A stretch of 64,000 nt of DNA from DASZGL01 sp035938875 (GTDB taxonomy: Bacteria > Chloroflexota > Dormibacteria > Aeolococcales > Aeolococcaceae). Both the position numbers and the translations under genes were made by a program. Position 1 is the stretch's first letter; each line of letters starts with the position of its first letter. The DNA is taken from positions 29,814 through 93,813 of the forward strand of contig DASZGL010000006.1 of the NCBI GenBank assembly GCA_035938875.1, read 5' to 3'. This document shows positions 1-8,065 of this stretch, piece by piece. A model generated the notes under the pieces. The model saw nothing but the letters and a program-made list of their open reading frames with translations, ran no database searches and was not told where the DNA came from.

Positions 1-78
1 GTCCTCCCATGGCACGCAAAGGCGGTGCGGCGCGAGTGTACGGCCGCCGGACGGTGCGCGGGCGGGTTTGCCCGTTGC

Positions 79-972
79 TTAGTTCGCGGCCGCCGGAGCT
101 TGATCCGGCATCGCCTCCAGGGCGGCGATCACTGCGCGCGTCAACTGTGTCGGCGTCGACGCTCCGGCGGTGACGCCGACGCGACGCATCCCGGCGAACC
201 ACGCGGGATCGAGCTCCGAGGCGTTGTCGACGAGGTGGGCTGGTCGCCCGGCCCGCTCCTCGACGACCTGAACGAGTCGCCGGCTGTTGCTGCTTCGCCG
301 GCTGCCGACGACGACGACGCAGTCGACATCGCGGGCCGCCGCCACCGCAGCCTCCTGGCGCTCCTGCGTCGCCAGGCAGATCTCGTTGTGGACGTCGATG
401 TCGGGGAAGCGTTCGGCGAGGCGGTCGATGATCGCCTTGGTGTCCCACACCGACAGCGTGGTCTGGCAGGTCACCGCGAGCTTCGTCCCCGCCGGGTAAT
501 CCAGCTCGTCGACCTCCTCGATCCTCTCGATGAGGCGCGTGTGCGCAGGAGCGACGCCGAGCACGCCCTCCGGCTCGGGATGGCCGCGTTTGCCGATGTA
601 GATCACCTCGTTGCCTTCGTCAACGAGGCGTCGCACCAGGGCGTGTGTCCTGGTGACGTCACTGCAGGTCGCGTCGACGGTGTGAAAACCGCGCCGCTTG
701 GCTTCGTCGACGACCGCAGGCGAGACACCGTGCGCGGTGAAGATCACGGTGCCGCCATCGGCGACGCGTTGCAGTCCCTCGAGTCGGTCGGGAGCGTCGA
801 TGAGACGGACGCCGTGCTCCTCGAGCTCGCGGGTGACATGCTCGTTGTGCACCAGCAGTCCGATCATGGTGATCGGCTCTCCAGCGCGCTCGGCGCCGGC
901 GCGTTTGGCCATGCGAATCGCCTCGACGACACCGTGGCAGTAGCCGCGCGGCGAGATGCGGATGACCTCCAT
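79..972 (-). CDS. ispH: 4-hydroxy-3-methylbut-2-enyl diphosphate reductase (IspH)
   Basis: Last enzyme of the MEP isoprenoid pathway, an iron-sulfur enzyme reducing HMBPP to IPP and DMAPP in the cytoplasm. The 297-residue protein has the three cluster cysteines at C12 (GYCHGV), C103 (DATCSDV) and C199 (NEICLAT), the HPE motif at 131-133 carrying the catalytic Glu, and the TAGAST segment near 269-274, so it is full length and apparently active. It lies 15 nt after the SpoIIM-like gene on the same strand, but a TACACT box 7 nt before its ATG suggests it also has its own leaderless promoter. Presence of ispH indicates isoprenoid synthesis by the MEP rather than the mevalonate route. Confidence 0.96.
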   Translation of the reverse strand: MEVIRISPRGYCHGVVEAIRMAKRAGAERAGEPITMIGLLVHNEHVTRELEEHGVRLIDAPDRLEGLQRVADGGTVIFTAHGVSPAVVDEAKRRGFHTVDATCSDVTRTHALVRRLVDEGNEVIYIGKRGHPEPEGVLGVAPAHTRLIERIEEVDELDYPAGTKLAVTCQTTLSVWDTKAIIDRLAERFPDIDVHNEICLATQERQEAAVAAARDVDCVVVVGSRRSSNSRRLVQVVEERAGRPAHLVDNASELDPAWFAGMRRVGVTAGASTPTQLTRAVIAALEAMPDQAPAAAN

Positions 973-979
973 GTCACCC

Positions 980-985
980 AGTGTA
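980..985 (-). promoter_or_regulatory. -10-like box before ispH
   Basis: TACACT on the minus strand ends 7 nt before the ispH ATG, a spacing that would give a leaderless transcript. It lies just past the stop codon of the upstream gene. No clear -35 is visible. Confidence 0.4.
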
Positions 986-987
986 CG

Positions 988-1977
988 TCAGGCGGGCGTG
1001 ACCCTCTCCAGCGACATTTGTGGCCTGCTGCGCTGTGGCCTGCCAGCGAGCAGCAGCCAGGAGTACAGCAGGATGGCGCTGGCAACGCCGATGAAGTACT
1101 TGGCAGCCTCAGGCAGTCCGCTCGGCGAGATGTACCCCTCGATGATGCCGGCTATGACCAGCAGGGACGCGGCGCCGACAGCGAGTCCGACCGCGCGCCC
1201 CGAGACTCGCGACAGCGAGTCGGCTCGGCTGAGCAGTCCCGGGCGGAGCACGGCATCACCGAGCATCAGTCCGGTGGCCCCGGCGAAGATGATGACGCTG
1301 AGCTCGATGACGCCGTGGGGCACGATGAAAGACCAGAAGGGAAGGTCGAATCCGTCGCGATGCACCGCCGCGGCCAGCGTGCCCAGCGTCCAGCCGTTGA
1401 GCAGCAGGACGTACACCGTCGGCAGTCCCAGGAGCGCGCCGCCGGCGAAGCACAGCAGCGCGACCCGTATGTTGTTCTGGATGATGAATCCCGCGGTGAA
1501 GCCGGCGTTGTCGAGCCCGCCGGTGGGGACCTCGCCCCGGGCCATCTGGTCGAACAGCGAATGGGGGATCAGCGTCGCCGCCAGGTCAGGACGTAGTGCG
1601 ACCGCCAACCAGCCCGCCAGCACGCCCGCCAAGCTGAGGACAAGGCTGGCAACAACGTATATCTTGGCGGCGCGAAAGGCGCGCGGCAGACCGGTGGCGT
1701 AGAAGGACGGCAGCGAGCCCAGGCGCAACGGCGACCCGCGGTAGAGCAGGGGATGGGCGCGGGCGCACAGCCCGTTGAGGTACTCGGTGATGTCCTCGTC
1801 GGGAAAGTCACGACGAGCGATGGCGAGGTCGCTGACCGACCGCCGGTAGAGGATGCCGAAACGCTCGAGGTCTTTCGCCGAGACGTCGCGGAGGGCGCCG
1901 CCGCGGGCGGTGGCGATGCAGCGCTCCAGCTCCTGCCATCCCTGCTGACGCCGCAGCACGAAGGTGTCGATGGTCAT
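988..1977 (-). CDS. SpoIIM-family (stage II sporulation protein M) membrane protein
   Basis: Multi-pass membrane protein of the SpoIIM/DUF95 family. About 329 residues with a soluble, basic N-terminal part followed by several hydrophobic segments from about residue 95 onward. The start MTIDTFVLRRQQ is chosen because its ATG overlaps the TGA of the upstream RDD gene (ATGA, 1974-1977); a longer in-frame start exists inside the RDD gene but would add an unconserved leader. In actinobacteria and relatives SpoIIM-like and RDD genes sit with MoxR/DUF58/transglutaminase genes, and such a cluster is present here at 25.9-30.4 kb. Membership of a sporulation pathway should not be inferred from the family name. 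The exact role is unknown. Confidence 0.8.
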   Translation of the reverse strand: MTIDTFVLRRQQGWQELERCIATARGGALRDVSAKDLERFGILYRRSVSDLAIARRDFPDEDITEYLNGLCARAHPLLYRGSPLRLGSLPSFYATGLPRAFRAAKIYVVASLVLSLAGVLAGWLAVALRPDLAATLIPHSLFDQMARGEVPTGGLDNAGFTAGFIIQNNIRVALLCFAGGALLGLPTVYVLLLNGWTLGTLAAAVHRDGFDLPFWSFIVPHGVIELSVIIFAGATGLMLGDAVLRPGLLSRADSLSRVSGRAVGLAVGAASLLVIAGIIEGYISPSGLPEAAKYFIGVASAILLYSWLLLAGRPQRSRPQMSLERVTPA

Positions 1978-2723
1978 GGCGCAGCCTGCAGGCGGCCGGC
2001 GAGCTGGAGGTAGAGACGTTCGAGAAACAGCTCCGCCGGCCACTGGCGCTCCGGCGCCGAGGCGGGCAGCTGGAGGCGTTCATGCAGCCGTTTGGCCATC
2101 TCGACAGCGAGATGCTGGCGCTGCTGAGGTGTCAGGCCGTAGCGGCTGAGGAAGGTGCGCAGCGCCGAGTACTCCGTCAACCCCAACCGTTCCACGCCCT
2201 CGATCTGCGGGCCGGCGTCGGGGGTGCGCAGCAGCACGGGCGGCATTGCCGGCGGTGCGCTGTAGGCGGTCTTCTCACGGACCACCAGGGTCCCCGCGGC
2301 GAGGTCACCAAGCCGCCGCGACTGGCTGTTGATGAACATGGCGACGACACCGAGCGGCATGTCCAGGGTGCGGATGATGTTGCGCACCAGCGCCTCGGTC
2401 AGCTGCGGCGCGCTGCCATCGACGCGGATCACGCGGATGCCCACAGCACGCTTTCCCGGTGTCCGCCCCGAGGTGGCGGTCTCGAGGACCACGAAGTATC
2501 CCGTCGAGACGATGAAGGGCACCAGGATGAAGAGCAGCAGCGCGACCGTCGTGCTGCTGGCGTCCGGTGCCGCGGCCTGGACGACGATGAAGACGAAGAA
2601 GATGATCGCCGCCTGGATGACGTAGTCGAGCATCACTGCGAGAAAGCGGCTGGCGATTCCCGCAGGCTCGTAGCCGATGCCGACATTGTCCGCGGTGCGG
2701 ATCTGCAGTGTGTCGCGCTGCAT
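1974..2723 (-). CDS. RDD-family membrane protein
   Basis: 249 residues. The RDD domain spans roughly residues 15-150: an Arg near 26 and Asp near 33 in the first membrane helix (SRFLAVMLDYV), a second helix around 60-85, a TPGKRAVGIRV segment and the family-typical ending QSRRLGDLAAGTLVVRE. The C-terminal 100 residues are soluble and rich in Leu/Arg. RDD proteins are small membrane proteins of poorly defined function, some linked to ion transport. It is translationally coupled (4-nt overlap) to the SpoIIM-like gene, a pairing seen in many high-GC bacteria. Confidence 0.82.
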   Translation of the reverse strand: MQRDTLQIRTADNVGIGYEPAGIASRFLAVMLDYVIQAAIIFFVFIVVQAAAPDASSTTVALLLFILVPFIVSTGYFVVLETATSGRTPGKRAVGIRVIRVDGSAPQLTEALVRNIIRTLDMPLGVVAMFINSQSRRLGDLAAGTLVVREKTAYSAPPAMPPVLLRTPDAGPQIEGVERLGLTEYSALRTFLSRYGLTPQQRQHLAVEMAKRLHERLQLPASAPERQWPAELFLERLYLQLAGRLQAAP

Positions 2724-2837
2724 CGCGCTCAGCTGCGCGGTCGGCGCCTTCGCAGTGTCACCCGAAGAGAGTACCCAGAACCGCGGCTCGACGCGTCACC
2801 GATCGATGACGGCTCTGGACGCCGCTGCGGGCGCCGC

Positions 2838-3050
2838 CTACTCGACCACCGCCACGATCTGGCCTTCCTGGACCACCTCCCCCTCGGTGACCAGGATCTC
2901 CTTGATCGTCCCGGCGACAGGCGTGGTGATGGGGATCTCCATCTTCATCGACTCGAGGATCATCAGCGTGTCGTCCTCCTCGACGCGCTGGCCGACCTCG
3001 GTGACGATCTTCCAGAGGTTGCCGACCAGCTCCGCCCTGACCTCGGTCAT
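2838..3050 (-). CDS. Biotin/lipoyl attachment protein, carrier subunit of acyl-CoA carboxylase
   Basis: A 70-residue stand-alone biotinyl domain. The biotin-accepting lysine is K36 in ESMKMEIP, and the N-terminal GNLWKI segment closely resembles Bacillus subtilis YngHB. It would carry carboxybiotin between the biotin carboxylase and carboxyltransferase encoded immediately upstream in the same operon. The gap to the carboxyltransferase stop is 37 nt. ESMKM is a biotin-type rather than lipoate-type context, but YngHB itself can be modified with either cofactor. Confidence 0.9.
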   Translation of the reverse strand: MTEVRAELVGNLWKIVTEVGQRVEEDDTLMILESMKMEIPITTPVAGTIKEILVTEGEVVQEGQIVAVVE

Positions 3051-3087
3051 CGCCGTCCTCCCACTCTGTCGACCGGCTCGGATCCGC

Positions 3088-4737
3088 TCACACCGGGGGC
3101 ACGCCGTGCTTGCGCCATGGGCGCTCCAGCTTCTTGGTCGCCGCGGCGTCGAAGGCGTCGACGATCACCTTGCGGGTGTCAGCCGGGTCGATGACGTCGT
3201 CGATCATCGCCCATGAGGCGGCGACATAGGGGTCGATCGTCTGGCGGACCATCTCCACGTACTGCGCCCGGGCTGCCACGGGATCTGTGGCAGCGGCGAT
3301 CTGCTTGTTGAAGATGATGTTGACCGCGCCCTCGGGCCCCATGACCGAGATCTCGGCGGTGGGCCAGGCCACCAGACGGTCGGGCTGGTAGCCGCGCCCG
3401 CACATCACGTAGTAGCCGGCGCCGTATGCCTTGCGCAGCACCACGGTCACCTTGGGGACCGTCGCCTCGCTCACCGCGTAGAGCATCTTGGCGCCGTGGC
3501 GGATGATGCCCTGCTTCTCCACCTCGGTGCCAACGATGAAACCAGGGACGTCCTGGAGGAAGAGCAGGGGGATGTTGAAAGCGTCGCAGAAGGTGATGAA
3601 GCGCGCCGCCTTGTCGGCGGAGTCGACGTCGAGGGCACCGCCCTTGACCATCGGCTGGCTGGCGACGATGCCGACGCTGCGCCCGCCGAAGCGGCCGAAG
3701 CCGGTGATCAGGTTCTTCGCCCAGGTCGGCTTGATCTCCATCCAGTGGCCGCCGTCGACGATGCGCTTGATGACCTTGCGCATGTCATATGCCGCGCGGG
3801 GGTTGGCGGGGACGATCTTGCCGATGTCCTCGATGCGACGGTCCTTGGGGTCGTCGCTGGGGTGGTACGGAGCCTCCTCGCCGTTGTTGAGCGGGATGTA
3901 GGAGAGGAACTCCTTGACCGCGGCGATGCAGGCGTCGTCGTCGTCCACCTCGACGTCGCCGACCCCGCTCTGGTAACAGTGGATGTGGCTGCCGCCCATC
4001 TCGTGGTCGGTGGTCTTCTCTCCGGTGGCTGCCTCGACGAGCCGCGCGCCGCCCAGCGACATGCTGCTGGTGCCCTTGACCATGGGCACGAAGTCGGCCA
4101 GGCCGGGGATGTACGCGGTTCCTGCCGCACATGGCCCCAACATCGCGGCGATCTGGGGGACCACGCCGCTCATCAACACCTGCTCGTAGAACAGGGCGCC
4201 GCTACCGGCGAACGTGCTCCCGGCGGCCTCCTGGATACGCGCTCCCGCGGAGTCGAGCAACCAGATCATGGGCAGCCGGTTGAGCAGCGCTCGGTGGCGC
4301 AGGCGGGCGACCTTCTGCTCGCCGATCATGCCCATCGATCCCGCCATCACGGTGAAGTCGTAGGCCGCGCAGTAGACCCGGCGCCCGTCGACGAGGCCCT
4401 CTCCGGTGACCACGCCGTCCGCGGGCGTGCGGTCGGGCTGCGTCTCGGCGACGTGCATCGAGTGCTGGTGGGCAAGCAGGCCGACCTCCTCGAAGGTCCC
4501 GGGATCGAATAGCCGCGCGATGCGTTCGCGAGCGCTGAGCTTGCCCCGTGAGTGCTGCTTGGCGATCTGCTCCTCGCCGCCCATGCCCAGGTACTTGTCG
4601 CGGCGCCGCACAAGCTCGGCGGTGAGCTCCTCCAGACTGGTGGTCGTCGACGCCGGTGGCGGCCCCGCCGCCTGGGTCCCCGCTGAGTACGTCGGCGCCG
4701 GCGTCGCCGCGGGATCGGTGGTGCCGTCGTCAGGCAT
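3088..4737 (-). CDS. Acyl-CoA carboxylase carboxyltransferase subunit
   Basis: 549-residue carboxyltransferase of the propionyl-/methylcrotonyl-CoA carboxylase beta family, transferring CO2 from carboxybiotin to an acyl-CoA. Visible family features are the N-terminal RGKLSARERIARLFDPG segment, GARIQEAAGS near the middle, a GGSHIH-type motif, LFLQDVPGFIVG and the late AYGAGYYVM segment. Start ATG is 3 nt after the crotonase stop. With the separate biotin carboxylase, the 70-residue carrier and a crotonase it reproduces the Bacillus yngE-F-H-HB set, which argues for methylcrotonyl-CoA (leucine degradation) or a related branched substrate rather than acetyl-CoA. Substrate cannot be fixed from sequence alone. 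Confidence 0.9.
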   Translation of the reverse strand: MPDDGTTDPAATPAPTYSAGTQAAGPPPASTTTSLEELTAELVRRRDKYLGMGGEEQIAKQHSRGKLSARERIARLFDPGTFEEVGLLAHQHSMHVAETQPDRTPADGVVTGEGLVDGRRVYCAAYDFTVMAGSMGMIGEQKVARLRHRALLNRLPMIWLLDSAGARIQEAAGSTFAGSGALFYEQVLMSGVVPQIAAMLGPCAAGTAYIPGLADFVPMVKGTSSMSLGGARLVEAATGEKTTDHEMGGSHIHCYQSGVGDVEVDDDDACIAAVKEFLSYIPLNNGEEAPYHPSDDPKDRRIEDIGKIVPANPRAAYDMRKVIKRIVDGGHWMEIKPTWAKNLITGFGRFGGRSVGIVASQPMVKGGALDVDSADKAARFITFCDAFNIPLLFLQDVPGFIVGTEVEKQGIIRHGAKMLYAVSEATVPKVTVVLRKAYGAGYYVMCGRGYQPDRLVAWPTAEISVMGPEGAVNIIFNKQIAAATDPVAARAQYVEMVRQTIDPYVAASWAMIDDVIDPADTRKVIVDAFDAAATKKLERPWRKHGVPPV

Positions 4738-4740
4738 GTC

Positions 4741-5532
4741 TCAGCGTCCCTTGAAGTCCGGCTCGCGCTTCTGCAGAAAGGCGACGACACCCTCCTTGGC
4801 GTCGTCGCTGAGAGTCACCACGGTGAGCTGCGACTGCAGGTAGCGCAGTGACTCCTCGTAGTCGAGCCCGTCGATGGCGTAGAGGGCGTCACGTCCGAGG
4901 CCCATGATCAGCGGGCTCTTCTTGGTCAGCTGCACCGCCAGTGTGTGCGCCGCCTGCCGCACCTCGGCAGCGGGCGCGATGCGATTGACCAGGCCCCACT
5001 GCAAAGCCCGCTGCGCGTCGATGCGCTCGCCGGTCATGTACAGCTCGGTGGCTCGCTTGCGCGGCAGGTTGCGGTTGATGATGGCCATGATCATCATCGG
5101 CCAGAGACCCACGTTGATCTCCGGTGTGCCGAACGTGGCGGTGTCGGCGGCGACCACCAGGTCGCAGCTCATGGCAAGTCCGAATCCGCCAGCCAGGGCA
5201 TGGCCGTTGATGCAGCCGATGAGCGGTTTGCCGAGGCGTTCGATGGTCAGGAACATCTCGACGAAGCCGGTGCGCTCAAGGTGCTTCTCCACCTCGGTGG
5301 CGTCGGCGCTGAGGCCACCGAGATCGGCGCCGGCGCAGAATGCCTTGTCCCCGGCGCCGGTCAGAACCACGGCACGGACCTCGGTGTCGTTCTTGGCGTT
5401 GCCCAGCGCGGCGACGATGTCGCGCATCATCTGGGTGCTCAGGGGATTGCGCTGCTCCGGCCGGTTGAGCATGATCGTGGCAACGCGGTCGGCGACCTCG
5501 TAGGTGACGTGGGTCAGCTGCACGTGTCCCAT
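4741..5532 (-). CDS. Enoyl-CoA hydratase/isomerase (methylglutaconyl-CoA hydratase-like)
   Basis: 263-residue crotonase. The start MGHVQLTHVTYE is set by the ATG 2 nt after the biotin carboxylase stop; the open frame continues upstream only as antisense or overlap sequence. Oxyanion-hole segments are seen as AFCAGADLGG near 70 and NGHALAGGFGLA near 110, followed by PEINVGLWP, where the Glu corresponds to a crotonase catalytic acid. Being embedded between biotin carboxylase and carboxyltransferase, it most likely hydrates the product of that carboxylase, as YngF does in Bacillus. Confidence 0.88.
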   Translation of the reverse strand: MGHVQLTHVTYEVADRVATIMLNRPEQRNPLSTQMMRDIVAALGNAKNDTEVRAVVLTGAGDKAFCAGADLGGLSADATEVEKHLERTGFVEMFLTIERLGKPLIGCINGHALAGGFGLAMSCDLVVAADTATFGTPEINVGLWPMMIMAIINRNLPRKRATELYMTGERIDAQRALQWGLVNRIAPAAEVRQAAHTLAVQLTKKSPLIMGLGRDALYAIDGLDYEESLRYLQSQLTVVTLSDDAKEGVVAFLQKREPDFKGR

Positions 5533-5534
5533 CC

Positions 5535-6905
5535 CTAGAGCGGCGTCATCGCGGTTGCGATTGGCAGCGGGCCGAGCAGGTCGAGGATTCCCGTGGTGTA
5601 GTCGCCGCTGCGAAATACCGGCGAGGTGAGCACGTGGCGATGCACCGCGAGGTTGGTCTTGACGCCCTCGATGACGAAGGCGTCGACAGCCGCCAGGGCG
5701 CGGTCGATGGCGGCGTCGCGGTCGGCCGCATGGACAACCAACTTGGCGAGCAGGGGATCGTAGAGGTGGGTGACGACGGTGCCGGCGCGTACCCCGCTGT
5801 CGACGCGCACGCCGTCGCCGCTGGGCTCCTGGTATGCGGTGATCGTGCCCGGGCTGGGCAGCATGCGCTGTGGATCCTCCGCGTACACCCGCATCTCGAT
5901 GGCATGGCCGGTGGCATGGACGTCGCCCTGAGCGGCACGCAGCGGTTCGCCCGCGGCAATGCGCAGCTGTTCGCGGACGATGTCGATGCCGGTACACATC
6001 TCGGTGATGGGATGCTCCACCTGCAGGCGCGTGTTCATCTCCAGGAAGTAGAAGTTGCGCTGGGCGTCGACGAGGAATTCGACGGTTCCCGCGTTGATGT
6101 AGCCGATCGATCGCGAGGCGAGCACGGCGGCTGCGGTGATTCGTCTGCGCAGGGCGTCGGTGAGCGCGCACGATGGCGTCTCCTCGATCACCTTCTGGTG
6201 GCGGCGCTGCACGCTGCACTCGCGCTCGCCGAGATGGATGGTCGCGCCCGCACCGTCGGCAAGCACCTGGACCTCGACGTGTCTGGGGCCCTCGACGAAG
6301 CGCTCGAGGTACACGTCGCCGTCGGCGAATGCCGCCGCGGCGCGCTGCCTGGCGGTGGCCACAGCGGCGTCCAGCGCCGCCGGTGAGTCGACCCGCTGCA
6401 TGCCGATACCACCACCGCCGGCGCTTGCCTTGACCATCACCGGGTAGCCGATGGCCGCCGCGGTGGTGGCGGCATCGCCGTCGTCGCCGAGCGCGGCGTC
6501 GCTGCCCGGGGCCACCGGAAGGCCGGCCTCGCTCATGATCCGGCGCGCGGCGAGCTTGTTGCCCATCGCCGCCACGACGTCAGCGGGTGGGCCGATCCAG
6601 GTCAGGCCGGCGTCCTCGACCGCGCGGGCGAATGCCGCGTTCTCGGAGAGGAATCCGTAGCCGGGGTGGACCGCGTCCGCTCCGCTGGAGCGCGCCGCCC
6701 CGAGCACCGCCTCGACGTTGAGGTACGACTGCGCCGCCGGCCCGGGACCGATGAGAACCGCGCTGTCGGCCTCGGCGACAAAGGGGGCATCGGCGTCGAC
6801 GTCGGAGTGCACGGCAACCGCCTCGATGCCCTCCTCGTGGCAGGCGCGGATCACGCGCCTGGCAATCTCGCCACGGTTGGCCACCAGGACGCGGCGCAGC
6901 CCCAC
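5535..6905 (-). CDS. Biotin carboxylase subunit of acyl-CoA carboxylase
   Basis: 456 residues. ATP-dependent carboxylation of the biotin carrier. The N-terminal domain begins LRRVLVANRGEIARRV, the ATP-grasp region carries the Gly-rich loop KASAGGGGIGM, the HQKVIEETPS motif follows, and MNTRLQVEHPITE near 290 holds catalytic residues. The protein ends after the C-terminal biotin carboxylase domain with no fused carrier domain, matching the separate 70-residue carrier downstream. Start is the GTG at 6905, preceded by a strong GGAGGG (6911-6916) at 5 nt spacing; the longer reading frame lacks this support. First gene of a four-gene operon with gaps of 2, 3 and 37 nt. Confidence 0.93.
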   Translation of the reverse strand: MGLRRVLVANRGEIARRVIRACHEEGIEAVAVHSDVDADAPFVAEADSAVLIGPGPAAQSYLNVEAVLGAARSSGADAVHPGYGFLSENAAFARAVEDAGLTWIGPPADVVAAMGNKLAARRIMSEAGLPVAPGSDAALGDDGDAATTAAAIGYPVMVKASAGGGGIGMQRVDSPAALDAAVATARQRAAAAFADGDVYLERFVEGPRHVEVQVLADGAGATIHLGERECSVQRRHQKVIEETPSCALTDALRRRITAAAVLASRSIGYINAGTVEFLVDAQRNFYFLEMNTRLQVEHPITEMCTGIDIVREQLRIAAGEPLRAAQGDVHATGHAIEMRVYAEDPQRMLPSPGTITAYQEPSGDGVRVDSGVRAGTVVTHLYDPLLAKLVVHAADRDAAIDRALAAVDAFVIEGVKTNLAVHRHVLTSPVFRSGDYTTGILDLLGPLPIATAMTPL

Positions 6906-7070
6906 TGAAACCCTCCATTTCCGCCCGGGACACGCTGCCGTGCCCTGGTCGCAGGGCAGGCGGCGGCGGCCGCACCTTGCTCGGCGTCCCAAGTCTAGCC
7001 ACCGGTCACCAGCCTCCCGATGCGCTGACGCGGCGTGCGGCGACCGTGCGCGATCGCCTCATCTGAGGCC

Positions 7071-7487
7071 TCACTTCTGCGGCGCTGTTCCAGCCACCGC
7101 GAGCTCGGGCTCGGCTTCGGCGGTGTCCGCCTCGGCGTCGTCGGCTGCATCGGTCGACGACGGCTCGCGCCGGTCGAGCCAGCGGACCGACTCGGCGACG
7201 ATCTCCGTGGTATGGCGCCGTAGCCCGTCGCTGCCGTCGTAGTCGCGCGTGCGCAGGCGCCCCTCGATGTAGACGCGGCGGCCGCGCACGCCGTACTCGG
7301 CGCAGACCTCGGCAGTCCGCCCGAAGGCGACTACGGAGTGATACTCGGCCGTCTCCTGGCGATTGCCCTCGGCGTCACGCCACACGGTGTTGGTGGCCAG
7401 GCGCAGGCGGGTGAAGGCGGTGCGAGCGCCGGCGACTGACTCGGCGTCACGGGTGAGGTTGCCGATGAGGATGACGCGGTTGATCAC
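7071..7487 (-). CDS. ssb: Single-stranded DNA-binding protein
   Basis: 138-residue OB-fold protein starting V(GTG)INRVILIGNLTRD, with the family-typical EYHSVVAFGRTAEV and GRRVYIEGRLRTRDY segments. AAGGAG at 7495-7500 lies 7 nt before the GTG. The C-terminal tail is acidic (DAADDAEADTAEAEPE) but ends VAGTAPQK, lacking the DDDIPF-like tip that docks replication and repair partners in housekeeping SSBs. It is the last gene of an operon encoding an M23 peptidase and membrane proteins resembling type IV secretion parts, so it may be an accessory SSB of a DNA-transfer module rather than the replication SSB. Confidence 0.88.
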   Translation of the reverse strand: MINRVILIGNLTRDAESVAGARTAFTRLRLATNTVWRDAEGNRQETAEYHSVVAFGRTAEVCAEYGVRGRRVYIEGRLRTRDYDGSDGLRRHTTEIVAESVRWLDRREPSSTDAADDAEADTAEAEPELAVAGTAPQK

Positions 7488-7522
7488 GGCGGTGCTCCTT
7501 GTTGGGGGTTGAGACGTTGCGG

Positions 7523-8065
7523 TCAGGGAAGCGCGACATAGTCCTGGGGATCGACGGCGACGCCATCGCGACGAACCTCGAAGTGCAGGTGCGGACCCGT
7601 TGAGTTGCCCGACGAGCCGACGGTCCCGAGCTGCTGACCGAGAGCGACGGCGGCGCCGTCGTCGACCACCACCGACGAGAGGTGCGCATAGATGGTGGTG
7701 ATCCCGTCGCCGCAGTCGACGATGACGTGGAGTCCGTACCCGGTCAGCGAGCGGACCACGTGCACCGTGCCGTCGAGCGCGGCGATGACGGGGGTCCCCG
7801 AGACGGCGCCGAGGTCGATGCCGTTGTGACGAAAGCCGCCGGGACACGTCGGGTCGGGCATCTCCAGCGCCAGCGTGGTGCAGCCGAAGGGCAGCGACAC
7901 CGTGGCCCCGACGACGGGACGGGTCATCGCCGGGGCGGTGTCGAGGCCCCCGCCAGCCTGGGTGGCGATGACCACGGTCGCGCCGGCGGCGACGACTAGA
8001 AATGTGAACACGCAGCCGAAGGGGAGCACCACCACCGCGCCGAGAGCGAGGATGATCCGCTTCAC
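7523..8065 (-). CDS. Membrane-anchored M23 peptidase
   Basis: 180 residues: an N-terminal hydrophobic anchor (about 3-36) followed by an M23/LytM peptidase domain. Zinc ligands are recognisable as His and Asp in FRHNGIDLG and the second His of GPHLHFEV. The usual mid-domain TIYAHLS segment is also present. The substrate is probably the peptide crosslinks of peptidoglycan. Its GTG overlaps the stop of the TrbL-like gene (GTGA, 8062-8065), so the two are translationally coupled. In secretion and conjugation systems such an enzyme opens the wall locally; that role here is inference from context. Confidence 0.85.
   Translation of the reverse strand: MKRIILALGAVVVLPFGCVFTFLVVAAGATVVIATQAGGGLDTAPAMTRPVVGATVSLPFGCTTLALEMPDPTCPGGFRHNGIDLGAVSGTPVIAALDGTVHVVRSLTGYGLHVIVDCGDGITTIYAHLSSVVVDDGAAVALGQQLGTVGSSGNSTGPHLHFEVRRDGVAVDPQDYVALP

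Noticed and set aside
25..1596. 523-codon plus-strand frame over ispH and the SpoIIM-like gene
   Set aside because: Antisense to two well-supported genes; no recognisable domain.
4741..6219. Extended crotonase frame of 492 codons
   Set aside because: The N-terminal 229 residues overlap the biotin carboxylase gene in another frame and look Arg-rich; the true start is the ATG at 5532.
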